In this document: positions 1 to 10,506 of the stretch, piece after piece
Layout of the letters: the number at the start of each line of letters is the position of its first letter
How positions within the stretch are numbered: position 1 is the stretch's first letter
Source of the DNA: Bimastos eiseni
Taxonomy: Eukaryota; Annelida; Clitellata; Crassiclitellata; Lumbricidae
Direction: 5' to 3'
Assembly (NCBI GenBank): GCA_959347315.1
Contig: OY365812.1
Location: forward strand, 438,727 to 502,726
DNA: 64,000 bases
Position numbers and translations under genes: made by a program
The notes under the pieces: generated by a model
Told to the model about the DNA's origin: nothing
The model's database searches: none
Seen by the model: only the letters and a program-made list of their open reading frames with translations

Positions 1-90
1 TCTCTGGGTTCTCGCACTGGGAGCGCTAGCTGCGCTACTGAATGATCACTGCTCTTAACAGCGCTATATAAATTAATAAATACAATACAA
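1..90 (+). repeat. LINE-type 3' tail
   Basis: The segment has two short GCGC-containing arms followed by CGCTATATAAATTAATAAAT and an A-rich simple tail. The same GCGC...GCGCTATATAAAT ending recurs about a dozen times in the window, several times directly behind recognisable LINE coding remnants. I read it as the 3' terminus of a non-LTR element whose body lies left of the window. Confidence 0.5.
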
Positions 91-340
91 TAGACATAAT
101 CAATTAAATTCCCCACGCCCTCATAATAAAACAAATATGTTACCAGATATTCTTCGAAGACTTCGCTGATTCCAATGGTCACGAGGAAGCGTTGAATCAC
201 GACATACATGACCTTAATCATGATTCGTGTTTCTATTATATTTTTGATCATAAACGATGATCGTAACAAGTCTGTGATCTGACCCAAACCAATAAACGGG
301 TTCTACGACCCTGGGAATTGATCAGATCTGGGCCTCAAGA

Positions 341-434
341 AGCATTACGGTAACATATGTCACGCCTATTAATAGTAAAACTCATCAAATGAACCTCTCC
401 AATGGAAAGCTCAACTTCAGGATTTTACCCCATC
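341..434 (+). repeat. Dispersed direct repeat, copy 1
   Basis: It aligns with 1023-1134 in the same orientation. Shared blocks include GGTAACATATGTCA, CGCCTAT, AATGG(A/T)AAG and CTCAA. The copies are diverged and gapped, so this is an old duplication or an unclassified interspersed repeat. Confidence 0.5.
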
Positions 435-635
435 ACAAATATTTTACAATTTTACTCAAATTTTACTTTAAAAAAGCCTCGCAAGACGCCGGTAACAAAT
501 TCTACATCGTAAGCCAGCGCAAGCGTGCAGGCAACACGGGAAAATCCGAGAAACGCAATAATTGTACAAGAAGTCTAAAATTCGATGCCCTACCTGTGAA
601 AATCTTCAAGATTTCGATCATGTCCCCGTTAAGAT

Positions 636-860
636 GTAATTTCCGGAAAAACTGGTCAGCTGTAATCCAGACTTAATGTCAAATGTCGTCCCAAAATGAA
701 ACGAATCGACGGTTCGTCCAACATGGCGGATCGGCGTCAGCCGACAGCCAGAAGGAGGGCCGTCTCGCGCTGAATGGCACCAGCCAATCATATCGCTCGT
801 CCTATTAGAATTTGTCCAATCACAACGCGCCAAAGGCTTAAACGCCGCTTGCTTCATGAA
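636..860. promoter_or_regulatory. Promoter-like GC/CpG-richer segment
   Basis: Within 220 bp there is an ETS-type CCGGAA (about 641), a YY1-like CAACATGGCGG (about 718) and two CCAAT boxes (about 783 and 819). The second CCAAT is followed by a CGCGCC-like block, as at 31.14 kb. No first exon can be assigned downstream on either strand, so the direction is open. Confidence 0.25.
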
Positions 861-1022
861 TTATTCATCAATCTAATCGCGCGAGCCACGATATTAATAG
901 CAGCACATCTATAGGTAGAGACCTAGATCAGACGCAATGGGTTGCTGACTAATGACTACAGATAACGATGATGTTGTTGCTGAGCATAACAATTATTGTG
1001 ATGACGGAATAAATTCCTCGTG

Positions 1023-1134
1023 AAGCATCAGGGTAACATATGTCATGACGCCTATCATTACTATCGTTACTCCGGTGAAATTGAACGAATGAAGCCTCAA
1101 TGGTAAAGCCTCAATTTAGGTCAGAATCCCATCC
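1023..1134 (+). repeat. Dispersed direct repeat, copy 2
   Basis: This is the partner of 341-434, in the same orientation and diverged by substitutions and short gaps. No coding content is seen around it. The rest of 870-1500 holds nothing I can identify. Confidence 0.5.
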
Positions 1135-1529
1135 GCACTAGAAATTTGCACAGGAGGTCCAGTGTCTAGGTTGCTAAGCTTTTCCAATTATGCTTGTTTA
1201 ACTTCCAGGTTACATTAACCATTTTTAATGAGCGTAATATTTTGGGGTTCCCGCTCCATGTTTAGACAGGCGCCCAGAGTTTCAATATTTCAAACTGAAT
1301 TAACAAATGTTGTCATTTAGTTTTACACGAATCTGGCACGAACCAATGTTTTCTAGTTGCATTAGTCAATTATTGTTGGCCTGCACTTAATTGGTTTAGT
1401 ACTAATCAGTTTATTTAAGTGGTTATTATTCATATACTTTGTTGACATGTGGTGAACCAAGCACACGGCTCTCTACTTGATCCTCTTTTTTTATACTAAA
1501 TGAACCACATGCTCCATTAGAAAGCGACT

Positions 1530-2835
1530 GCATGGCACAGGTCTATAATTCGTTGAGATATCATTTGTATGCTGATGATTCACAAATCTTCAGCTGCAGT
1601 TGTGGTCTGCTGCCTTTTATGAGGCTCAATCCAAGATGGCGGCCAACAGACTTCTCTTTAACCTATCAAGACTGAAAATCTGCAGCAACTTAAAATATTT
1701 GATCAGCCTACAATCATTGAGACTGAGTGATGGCTAAGTGTTGAATTGACTGATGCTGCTCGTAACATGGGCTTTAATTTCAATGATCTATGTCTCTTAT
1801 AACTGGATATGTCAACAGTTTAGTATATGTCATCACCTATCATTTATGGTCATTCGTGACAAACGCAGAATTAAATGTTGTGCCCATCATTGCATCGATA
1901 CCTCTGGCAAACGCATTGGGCTTCATTCGCCTATAATTGCAATTCGCATCTATTGGTTTATCAAAGAGTCAATATATTCTGAATCTTCAGCGAGTCCTGA
2001 ACTCTTTGGCTATAGCGACATAACTATAGAATGCATCCAAATGTGAACATAATCTTCCCTGTGCTTCAATCTTTTCATTAGTTTCCTGTATACAGCAAAT
2101 TAAATTGTGGCTCGTTGCTTACAAAACTGTGAACTCTGACCAATTGACCACAATGTTTATACTAAGTTTTTATTTCCCAGACTCATCATTAATCAATTAT
2201 GTCTTCTGAAGATCGTTGGTTGGTCATAATATACCCAAGTCACAGTTGAGTGAGTTGCGTTGGTTGCTGGACCAATTTTTTAGGACCTCTCTCCCTGCAG
2301 CGTTTGCAGTCCGTTCAGTTAGTCGCTTGTGTCATTACCTTCTCCATTATAATGACTTAGATCTTTCCAGTTGCTTAGAATACGAAATAAAGCAAATAAA
2401 ACACTGAAACTTATAAATTAAAGTAAAAATGTGACTAAAAATGTATAAATGAAATGAGAGAATATTGTGCACATTGGTTCTTTAAAGAATTTCCTGGTAA
2501 AGAAATGACCAATTTTTTACAACGAATTATTTTAATAATTCTTTTATTAAGGAATTCTATTGAATATTTTTCACATTTTTGTGGCCTTTAGTTCTCCAGC
2601 ATAGATTCTACAAAACCGAATTTCTGTTAGATAAGACTAAATCAATTCTTCGGAATTGCTATTGTCATTGTAATTTTAATTGAATAACCTGTCTTGATTT
2701 CTGCTGAGTATAACTGGGTCAAACCATGAACGGTTTGCAATCTAATGTTGATGGCCTATGTTAAATTGATTAGGATCGATTGTGGGGCGCACTGGGACAG
2801 CAACCCTGAAAGGGAGCTATATAAATGTTTGGATG
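1530..2835 (+). pseudogene. Degenerate CR1/L2-like LINE reverse transcriptase
   Basis: Translation near 1555-1590 gives SLRYHLYADDSQIFSC, the YADD box of CR1/L2/jockey-type reverse transcriptase. Near 1750-1800 the peptide LTDAARNMGFNFND matches the conserved 'VRNLGVxFD' segment that follows the palm domain in these elements. Frames are broken by stops. The element appears to end at 2785-2830, where GCGC arms precede GAGCTATATAAATG. A YY1-like CAAGATGGCGGCC lies at about 1632. It is certainly inactive; the clade assignment rests only on these motifs. Confidence 0.6.
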
Positions 2836-3059
2836 ATGAATTCTGTAATTACGCCATTGATGGGCAACTCGATTTGACTACAATCAACGAACAATGAACC
2901 GGAAGAGAAATAAAAATACGCTTGATGAATCGACGCTCATCATATAGTTATCTTAGACTGATTTTCATACGGTATACTAAATCAATCAATAAATCAATCA
3001 ACTGACCAACCAATCATTTATTTCTGCTGCATTGTATCGTATCATTATCGTATCATATC

Positions 3060-3340
3060 TACAGATTTACATAGCTCCTCTCGCAGAATGACTAATCAGA
3101 GGAGCTCTCAAAACGAAAAAAGAAGTGCCTTTAAGGAGTGAGAGGCCGATGGAGAGAATCCAGTCTTTAGTTTAAACCTTGGGCCATTCCAAATAGATGG
3201 ACCTACAATATTTGTATGGGCAATTGTCTCCAATGCTTGGCCGTCATCTGCTAAGGTAAGGTATAACTCCAAAATGATTCTCGGTCCAGGCAGATCGTGA
3301 GGTGTATTTGAAAGAAAGGAAAGTTCTAACACCTGTTTTT
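3060..3340 (-). pseudogene. LINE C-terminal remnant
   Basis: The minus strand encodes NIVGPSIWNGPRFKLKTG followed by a Ser/Lys-rich stretch. This fits the terminal 'GPRLWNSLPxxLR...FKxxLKTHLF' block of CR1/L2-type ORF2 proteins. It ends in GAGCTCCTCTGATTAGTC...GAGGAGCTATGTAAATC, the hairpin-plus-TATRAAT 3' end of the family. The sequence AGAATCCAGTC(A/T)TTAGTTTA is shared with the copy at 9.0 kb. Confidence 0.55.
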
Positions 3341-3479
3341 AACCGTTTTGAAAGTTATATTATTGCGAATTCGAGTGTTGTCAGCGGAAGTGGCGCCCCA
3401 AGCGAGTACATTTGATGAAACATTGTGACGCCTTTTTGGTAACGTTACTTGTAACTTAAACGTTGTAGGCACATTTGGA

Positions 3480-3672
3480 GGAAAATGTAAAAAGAAAGCT
3501 ACCATCTGGCGCTTGATGTTGTGGGTCCATCCGCCTGGAAAGACCTTCCTCCATCATTGTGGACCAAAATAATGACTGGCTTCTTACTCTTTAAAGACGT
3601 TTTCTTCGGAGTTCCTGTGCTGATAGCGCTTCTGAATAGTTATTCTGTGATTGGCACTATATAAATCTAAAG
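3480..3672 (+). pseudogene. LINE C-terminal remnant
   Basis: Plus-strand translation gives VVGPSAWKDLPPSLWTK followed by an FLLFKDVFF block, the same C-terminal signature as its neighbours. It is followed by GCGCTTCTGAATAGTTATTC and CACTATATAAATC. The same tail sequence occurs at 37.56-37.62 kb. This is a 5'-truncated, decayed insertion. Confidence 0.55.
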
Positions 3673-4254
3673 ATACGATGCGACTTTATAAATGAGTTTA
3701 AATGATAGACCTACTCACATTGAAAAGAAGGTTAAAAGCAATTGTTCAAAAAAGTATGTCACACGAGTAAAGTAGTATTATATATATATATATATAATTG
3801 CGGTTTAATTATGTTAGGCAACTTTCGCTGCTGATCGTCAATTTGAAGTCTCTTTTAAATTTTAATTTGAAGTCTCTTTCATTGATTTCAACTCCGGGTT
3901 AAAAATATCTTTTCCGTTTGTGTTCGCTATTAATAGTTTCTGATGACTTTCGCTTTCTTCTTTTCCTAAGAAAAAACACCACAATTTTACTTTAGTTTTG
4001 CTTTCATTGCACATTTACAGAGCTTTTAAAGGAAGATAAATCTAGTGATTTAACATACACAGTGAAATAATCGTCCTATAGGTTGAGAGCAAGTTCGTAG
4101 ATTTTGAGAGGACTTTCAATTGAACGCAGATCTTCTGCCTCTCTTAATCAATAGCCACAGTTTAAAACTGTCTGTAGTTATTGTAAGCTGCTATTGACCA
4201 ATAAAAAGAGTCATCATTGAATCCATGAAATTATTCAACCAACCATTACAATAC

Positions 4255-4960
4255 AATACAACCATCATTTATAGTGCGCCTTAATAAAACAGAGGCGCGT
4301 TATAGAAACAGTTTATCAGTCATAATAAACATAAAATAAATGGTTTTTGAGACTAGACTTAAACACTTCCATCGAGGAAGCTCTGCGCACTGTCTCTGGT
4401 AGGGTGTTCCATTCAGCTGGCCCAGATATTTCAAACATTCTGTTGCCAAACTGTACGTTCGATCTTTTAATGACAAAGTTTCCTTTTGAAACAGAACACA
4501 GGCCTCTTCTTGGTCCAGTGGTAGCACACGGTGTGACTAGGACGGACAGGTAAGGTGGGGCAAGACGGGTCTTGATCTTAAACATTAGGAGGCAAATCTT
4601 AAAACAAATGCGAGCCTGGATGGGAAGCCAATGATGTTGACGTAGGGAGTGCGTAAAGTAATCACGGAGGCCAAGATTTTTAACTATAGTGCCGCAGTGT
4701 GCAGAACAGAGGTGAGTGGTGCAAGAGTGGATTTGGGTAGACCAGCAATTCTGAGTTACAGTAATCAATTCTTGACATAACCAACGATTGGACTAAGACA
4801 CGGAGACAGTGCTCATTTAAATAGCGTTTGATTTGACGTATTCGGCGAAGGTGAAAAAACAGGTTTTGGCAATAGAAGAAAATGATGACTCATGGAAAAT
4901 TCACTGTCAAGAAAGGTCACTGACAAAGGTCTCGAAAAACCGCATGGGGCTGAATAGAGC
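4255..4960 (-). pseudogene. CR1/L2-like LINE ORF2 C-terminal fragment
   Basis: This is the best preserved of the CR1/L2-type fragments. On the minus strand 4768-4316 is open and contains FTHSLRQHHWLPIQARICFK, LAPPYLSVLV and AEWNTLPETVR, then SSLKNHLF. These are the classic post-RT thumb and C-terminal motifs of CR1/L2/jockey ORF2. Further upstream (to about 4950) broken frames still read LVQSLVMSRIDYCNS, the conserved 'DYCNSLLxG' segment. The 3' end is GCGCCTCTGTTTTATTAAGGCGCACTATAAATG at about 4255-4300. It is 5'-truncated with internal frameshifts. Confidence 0.75.
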
Positions 4961-5071
4961 ATGCCTCCTCGAGCTGTAAAGAGAGACTGGATGGGTCAAT
5001 GAATCAATCAATCACTTAATCAATTAATCAATCACTTAATCAACTCAGCAAAATATCTGTCAGCCAATGTT

Positions 5072-5376
5072 TGTTAATATGTTGATTTAGACACTTGGGG
5101 CGCAAGTGGGTGGTGGTGTTTGGAAGGGCTGTTAGGGGCGAGTGAGGTGACAGACAGAAGGTATTGATAAGACGTTTGATTGCTTGTATTTCGACAGTTG
5201 CTGCTCTGACTTCCAAAGGATACGGATGGTCGTTTTATATTTTAATTTGTGTACAGTAGTTTAGGCACTATATTTTATGTTGTTAATAAAGAAAATTGAG
5301 AAAACAAGAAGACGTGTCTCGATCCTTGTAGTTTGGTAAGCTTAACTGAAGGAAAAGAAAGTTGAAGTTTACATTT
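5072..5376 (+). mobile_element. LTR of a Ty3/gypsy-like retrotransposon (5' LTR)
   Basis: A candidate LTR begins with TGTTAATATG and ends with ...TTTACA near 5373. It carries a polyadenylation signal (AATAAA, about 5286). Immediately downstream, TGGTGGCAGCGGCGGGAT at 5377-5394 looks like a tRNA primer-binding site, as found directly behind the 5' LTR of Ty3/gypsy elements. The left boundary is a guess from the TG terminus. No second LTR was found in the window, so the element is truncated. Confidence 0.5.
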
Positions 5377-5394
5377 TGGTGGCAGCGGCGGGAT

Positions 5395-5565
5395 GCGAAA
5401 AGAAAGCATCAAGGATTAAAGAATCAAGGATCAGGATATGAAAAGAAAGCATCAAGGATTAAAGAGTCAAGGATCAAGATACGCATAGGCTTAAAGAAGC
5501 GTTTGGATGTGAAAAGAATTAAAGAAGGGTTTGGATGTGCAATAGATGAAAGAATCGTTTAGGAT
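5395..5565 (+). repeat. Short tandem repeat in retroelement leader
   Basis: A roughly 50-bp unit built on GAAAAGAAAGCATCAAGGAT and AAAGARTCAAGGATCA is repeated about twice, then decays into TTTGGATGTGAAAAGAATTA / TTTGGATGTGCAATAGATGA copies. It lies between the primer-binding site and gag and has no convincing coding role. Confidence 0.5.
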
Positions 5566-5907
5566 TACTGAAAGTGGACTATACGGATTATACGAATCAA
5601 TCGGAGTAATTAAGTTTCTATGTACGGAAAGGCAGGAAAGTAAAGATTATTTTCTGGGAGATTACTGACAAGGTATATTTTGTTTATTTTGGCACGAAAC
5701 AAGACCACGTCCAATTGGATAATTGTGAATTTGTTAGTATTAGGCAAACAACACCATGTTCAGTTGTAATAAAAATGAGAGCTCGTTAATAATGGTCTAA
5801 ACAAATAAAATCGCGTTCAATCGATTTAATGAAAACTCGGTAATATTAAACAAACAAAAGCATTCATAATTGGTAATTTGCGAAGTCATTGATAGTAAAC
5901 ATACGAA

Positions 5908-6735
5908 ATGGAGAAATTAAGTAGTGAAAGACGGGAAGAGATTAAGAAAATGTCGTCAGAAAGAATACAAAAGCAGTTAATAAAGGAAGGTTTAATGGAA
6001 AGTACGGTTAAAGCTATGTCTCGTACTGAGTTAATGCAAACTTTAGCAGATATGGAAATAGAAAAAGTTGGATTTACAGCTGAAATAGAAGGAGCTGTAG
6101 GAGGTGTACAGGGACAGGTTGTAGAAAAAGGTTCTGATATACCTATAGAGAAATCGACTATGGAAATGATGATGCAAATGGTAATGATGATGAATCAACA
6201 AGCGGAACAAGTTAGGAAGGAAGAAAGAAAACTTCAGCAAGAAAAAGAGGAAAGAGAAGAACAGATGAGAAGGGAAGAGTTAGAATTAAAACGAAAACAA
6301 GAGGAAGAAAGTAACAGAATTAAGAAAGAAGAATTAGAATTACAAAGAAAACAATTTGAATTACAAATAGAATCACTCAAGCGAGATCGAGACGAAGCGG
6401 AGAAAAGAAGGTTGGAACATGCAGTAGCAGTAGAGGAAGCTAGGAAAAGTGAGGAACTGATGCGTCGAGAGTCATTACTAGAACAATCTAAGAGACAAGA
6501 GGAAAAGGAGATAACACGAGCTAGGGAAGTTGAGTTAGCCAATCAAGCTAGGGCGGAAGAAGCTCAAAAGCAACAAGAAGATATTGATCGTACTTTTGAA
6601 ATGGAGAAAGCCAAAATAAACATAAAAGAGGAAGTACAAATTGCAAAGCAGCAGAATTCGAACAAGCGAGACGAAAAGAAGAAAATGAGAGAGATGAGAG
6701 AGAAGACGGTTAGAAGGAGAATCATTAATAGCTAA
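5908..6735 (+). pseudogene. Gag-like protein of the truncated LTR element
   Basis: A 275-residue frame begins at ATG 5908, behind the LTR, primer-binding site and leader. Residues 1-60 resemble the helical N-terminus seen in many invertebrate Ty3/gypsy gag proteins (SERIQKQLIKEGLMESTVK, then SRTELMQTLADMEIE). Residues about 85-260 are a Glu/Lys/Arg-rich coiled coil with a Met-rich patch. The frame stops at 6735, but the next frame continues with KIGDAMKHVLPKMPDDIMEI (about 6740-6805), the block that opens the capsid region in such elements. Homology then ends. No protease, RT or integrase follows, so this is a dead 5' fragment. A cellular coiled-coil protein is the alternative, but the LTR context argues against it. 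Confidence 0.6.
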
Positions 6736-7213
6736 GAAGAAGAAGATTGGGGACGCCATGAAGCATGTTCTACCGAAGATGCCAGATGATATTATGGAAA
6801 TACCAATTAAAATTCAAAATCGTGTGGAAACTTCCAATGGTTGGTATCTGCACTTTTCATGCCCCTACTACAGAATAAATGCTATAATTAAATTAAGAAA
6901 ACAGACCATAGACAATGTTGTCCCGTTATTATATGGGAACAATTTACACAATAAATATTAGTTCTTGCCTATGTTGCTCAATGGAAATTCAACAGCACGA
7001 GTATAGCATGAGTATATTTTAATTAGCAATCAAAAGCTTTCCTAGATCAATCGGACGTGTAAGATTAGTGTTTAGTTGGAGCTATATAAACATGACATGG
7101 TCTAGAGAAGTCCCCTAAAGGAAGCGGCTATTTGAAAATGGTAAAGGTCATAGGGTCAGGCTCAGCAACGTTAGAGTTACGGCGTTTAGTTAGATGAATG
7201 TTTGTGAGCTCAC

Positions 7214-7429
7214 CCTTGAGAAGTAACCAACGAACTGGTGACCATCTTTGTCGTTGACTGTGGCGATATAGAAGACGAATCCATTGAGGCGTTTTAGGAA
7301 GAGTTTTGCCAGAAGACAAAGACTGGAGCAATAGACTGGATTCTGACTTCCATCCACTTCAAAGACGCTGAGGTATCTGCTTTTGTAGATTTCGACTCCT
7401 GGAGGATGGGGAAAACTTCTACAGTTCAA
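7214..7429 (-). CDS. MYST exon, copy 1 (last in transcription order)
   Basis: The translation is identical to copy 4. Like all four copies it lacks about six residues between LAKLFL and FVFYI. MYST enzymes carry 'DHKTLYYDVEP' there; these copies read KRLNG. That loop holds the lysine that is auto-acetylated in characterised MYST enzymes, so catalysis by a protein built from this exon is doubtful. 135 bp separate it from copy 2. Confidence 0.65.
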
Positions 7430-7564
7430 CTGGAATCAACAGAACGAAGGCAAGAAATAAAATTAACCGAAGATGATACTATTTGAAAATGGTAAAGGTC
7501 ATAGGGTCAGGCTCAGCAACGTTAGAGTTACGGCGTTTAGTTAGATGAATGTTTGTGAGCTCAC

Positions 7565-7780
7565 CCTTGAGAAGTAACCAACGAACTGGTGACCATCTTT
7601 GTCGTTGACTGAGGCGATATAGAAGACGAATCCATTGAGGCGTTTTAGGCAGAGTTTTGCCAGAAGACAAAGACTGGAGCAATAGACTGGATTCTGACTT
7701 CCATCCACTTCAAAGACGCTGAGGTATCTGCTTTTGTAGATTTCGACTCCTGGAGGATGGGGAAAACTTCTACAGTTCAA
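7565..7780 (-). CDS. MYST exon, copy 2
   Basis: This copy has the same 216-nt frame and splice sites as its siblings. Two coding differences are visible: Phe44 to Cys in LAKLFL, and Thr57 to Ser in YIATV. Both are conservative enough to leave the fold plausible. The frame and both splice sites are intact. Confidence 0.65.
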
Positions 7781-7915
7781 CTGGAATCAACAGAACGAAG
7801 GCAAGAAATAAAATTAACCGATGATGATACTATTTGAAAATGGTAAAGGTCATAGGGTCAGGCTCAGCAACGTTAGAGTTACGGCGTTTAGTTAGATGAA
7901 TGTTTGTGAGCTCAC

Positions 7916-8131
7916 CCTTGAGAAGTAACCAACGAACTGGTGACCATCTTTGTCGTTGACTGTGGCGATATAGAAGACGAATCCATTGAGGCGTTTTAGG
8001 AAGAGTTTTGCCAGAAGACAAAGACTGGAGCAATAGACTGGATTCTGACTTCCATCCACTTCAAAGACGCTGAGGTATCTGCTTTTGTAGATTTCGACTC
8101 CTGGAGGATGGAGAAAACTTCTACAGTTCAA
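7916..8131 (-). CDS. MYST exon, copy 3
   Basis: This copy has the same 216-nt frame and splice sites as the copy at 8266-8481. One coding difference is visible: Pro7 becomes Leu, in the segment just before HPPG. The splice signals TTGATTCCAG and GTGAGC are unchanged. Because the exon is a multiple of three with phase 0 at both ends, including or skipping it preserves frame. Confidence 0.65.
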
Positions 8132-8265
8132 CTGGAATCAACAGAACGAAGGCAAGAATAAAATTAACCGATGATGATACTATTTGAAAATGGTAAAGGT
8201 CATAGGGTCAGGCTCAGCAACGTTAGAGTTACGGCGTTTAGTTAGATGAATGTTTGTGAGCTCAC

Positions 8266-8481
8266 CCTTGAGAAGTAACCAACGAACTGGTGACCATCTT
8301 TGTCGTTGACTGTGGCGATATAGAAGACGAATCCATTGAGGCGTTTTAGGAAGAGTTTTGCCAGAAGACAAAGACTGGAGCAATAGACTGGATTCTGACT
8401 TCCATCCACTTCAAAGACGCTGAGGTATCTGCTTTTGTAGATTTCGACTCCTGGAGGATGGGGAAAACTTCTACAGTTCAA
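8266..8481 (-). CDS. MYST-family histone acetyltransferase exon, copy 4 (first in transcription order)
   Basis: A 216-nt exon in phase 0/0 runs from TTGATTCCAG|TTG to TCAAGG|GTGAGC. It encodes 72 residues. C3 followed by HPPG fits the end of the MYST C2HC zinc finger. EIYK, FEVDG (23-27) and LCLLAKLFL (37-45) match the first half of the MYST catalytic domain. FVFYIATVNDKDGHQFVGYF (51-70) matches the segment leading to the acetyl-CoA motif. MYST enzymes (KAT5/6/7/8) acetylate histone tails from acetyl-CoA in nuclear complexes. The piece is too short to be an enzyme alone. No preceding zinc-finger exon or following 'LPPYQRRGYG' exon was found nearby. It could be an internal exon of a gene with large introns or a captured, pseudogenised exon. 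Confidence 0.7.
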
Positions 8482-8531
8482 CTGGAATCAACAGAACGAA
8501 GGCAAGAAATAAAATTAACCGATGATGATAC

Positions 8532-8934
8532 GATAGACAGCAATGAATGCTGATCACAGTAAAATTACGAATCAACTTTAGTTCAGGTTCTAACTTCTGA
8601 AATCTCACAGGAATTCCTTCGTCAATGTCACCAGTAACTCCCTAACTCTTATAACCATCCTCTACAGTATTCTTTTTTAATTTTTTCCTCTTTAGTCCAA
8701 TGAACTTCCTTCATCTTGTCCCAGAGTCTCTCAAAATCGTCCAATTCTCATCTTCTTCAATCGTCCATCTGTCTGATCCGTACATTTCATATCTTTCTTT
8801 CAACTGCTTTTCTTTTGTCTTTTTTACGACATCACCGATGTAACTATGTAACCACCGCCATCAAGCCATCGTCACCATTATCATTAATTCATGCTTTTAT
8901 CCGTAATGAGGGTTGTGTATACATCGTACCGTAT
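8532..8934. other. No recognised feature
   Basis: Unique, AT-rich sequence upstream (in minus orientation) of the MYST array. I looked for the preceding zinc-finger exon of a MYST gene and did not find it. Confidence 0.4.
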
Positions 8935-9420
8935 CATTAAATTCATATAGCGCCTTACAGAGAATGATTATCCAGAGGCGATCTCATCAAGGAAATTACA
9001 GGGAAGAGAAATGAGTTTAGAGAGCGAGAAGCCGATAGATAGAATCCAGTCATTAGTTTAGCTTTTAGTTAGGCAGGAAAGTCATTTCAATTAGATTGAC
9101 CCACAATAGCAAACGCCCGATGTTGAGCCAGAGTAGCCTTAGTCCTAGGATCAAAAACATCAAGACGATCGACGTAGCGCAAAGAACGAGATGAAGTTGC
9201 AGTTTTCGCAATTATAGTCAGAGAGATCATTCGGGGCACAGCCTGGAAACTAGAAAGAGGATCTTGGAGCGGATAAGCTCAATAGCAGGAAGCCAGTTCA
9301 AGTCTTCAAACACATATATAGCAACTTGGAAATTGCAATCCCATTGTAATATAGCTATATAGGATATCATCCTAAAGATGAGGAGAGTTTGAGTGACGTC
9401 GGCTGATACCCTTAGCATAC
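8935..9420 (-). pseudogene. LINE C-terminal remnant
   Basis: Minus-strand translation contains DLNWLPAIELIRSKILFLVS, a decayed form of the 'LHWLPIxxRIxFKIxxLxFK' motif. Downstream lies the block AGAATCCAGTCATTAGTTTA shared (inverted) with 3.06-3.34 kb, and a terminal GAGGCGC-like hairpin. It ends in GGCGCTATATGAATTTAATG at about 8935-8960. The frame is heavily broken. Confidence 0.5.
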
Positions 9421-9754
9421 GCTTTGGTCGTAGATTAAAGTTATCATTTGTTTGACATTCTTTACGATGTCGAAAGGTTCAAACTTAGCACACATCTTGT
9501 GTATTTTAATTTCCATATAATAATACTTAATTTAATAAATGCTTCTTCGTCCTTGATATATGTCTGACTCACCGTGTGTTGCGTAAGGTTCACTTCGTCC
9601 TTCGTGTGAGCAAAGCAGAGTTGACAGACGTAGAGAGTCTCCAAACTATAATGAAGATATTATGACAAAATAATTTATAGAAATATTAATAATATTTTTG
9701 TAAGATCATTATCATAATCACTATTATTATTATCAATTGTAACTTGTAACGAAT

Positions 9755-9856
9755 CATTTATGTAGCGCCACTCGAGATCAACGGCGCTCACGACTCAAAG
9801 ACAGAGCTAAACAGAGAACAGAAAGTCTTGAGGCGTCTCCGGAAGACAGCAGAGGG

Positions 9857-9918
<62 letters not shown>
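9755..9918 (-). repeat. LINE 3' tail followed by (GA)n microsatellite
   Basis: 9755-9790 is the inverted GCGC...GGCGCTACATAAATG terminal signature of the LINE family. 9858-9918 is an uninterrupted GA dinucleotide array. 9919-10500 and 9420-9754 hold only AT-rich unique sequence with no gene that I can support. Confidence 0.5.
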
Positions 9919-9921
<3 letters not shown>

Positions 9922-10506
9922 TAAGCGGCTAATCCCGAAGAGGAAGGGGAGGCTATTATTATTATTGATATTATTACTATAATTTTAAATGTTTTAAAAC
10001 ACCAATCAATAGAATTAAGAGTTACTGAGCATGACTATGCCAATATTACTGAGCAAGTGATGACCCTGAACCAGAAGTAGTAATTGTAAACGTAGGCGTA
10101 ATTAAATGATATGTCTGTAATGTATTCATACGAAGCGTATTCTTCCGAATATTTCGATGTGTAGCTAGTTTTCATTTTCTGATCTCCGACAACAACGAAC
10201 GGCGGCCTTGAACTACCACTAGGTGGCGCTGCCTTAGTCTTTGTGGCGATCGACTACACAAAGAAAACACGTCAGAAGGCATCAACAAATGCTGACACAA
10301 ATGTATCTTAGACTGACACGATTTTATATAATGGATAGATTCCCGCCTGCAACTGTTTAAGATATAATATCAAAAAATTTGCCAACATTTTGTTTTTTAT
10401 GCGCTATGGTTTCGAATTCAACAAGTACACCCATCGTGAACCAGCATTCACGCATGTAGTTGACAATGTAGTCTCTATTCATATAATCATTGTTGAATTT
10501 TGAGAA

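Larger units (their letters stand above)
7129..8531 (-). repeat. Four-copy 351-bp tandem array carrying a MYST exon
   Basis: Units start at 7129, 7480, 7831 and 8181 (periods 351, 351, 350) and end at 8531. The copies differ by only a few bases: a G/T and an A/C change in copy 2, G/A in copy 3 and a one-base deletion before copy 4. Each unit contains a polypyrimidine tract, an AG acceptor, a 216-nt open exon and a GTGAGC donor on the minus strand. Sequence on both sides is unique. The near-identity implies recent tandem duplication or ongoing homogenisation. Confidence 0.9.

Noticed and set aside
7128..8383. A 67-codon frame repeated four times in another minus-strand frame of the MYST array
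   Set aside because: It overlaps the exon and its intron, has no homology, and repeats only because the unit repeats.
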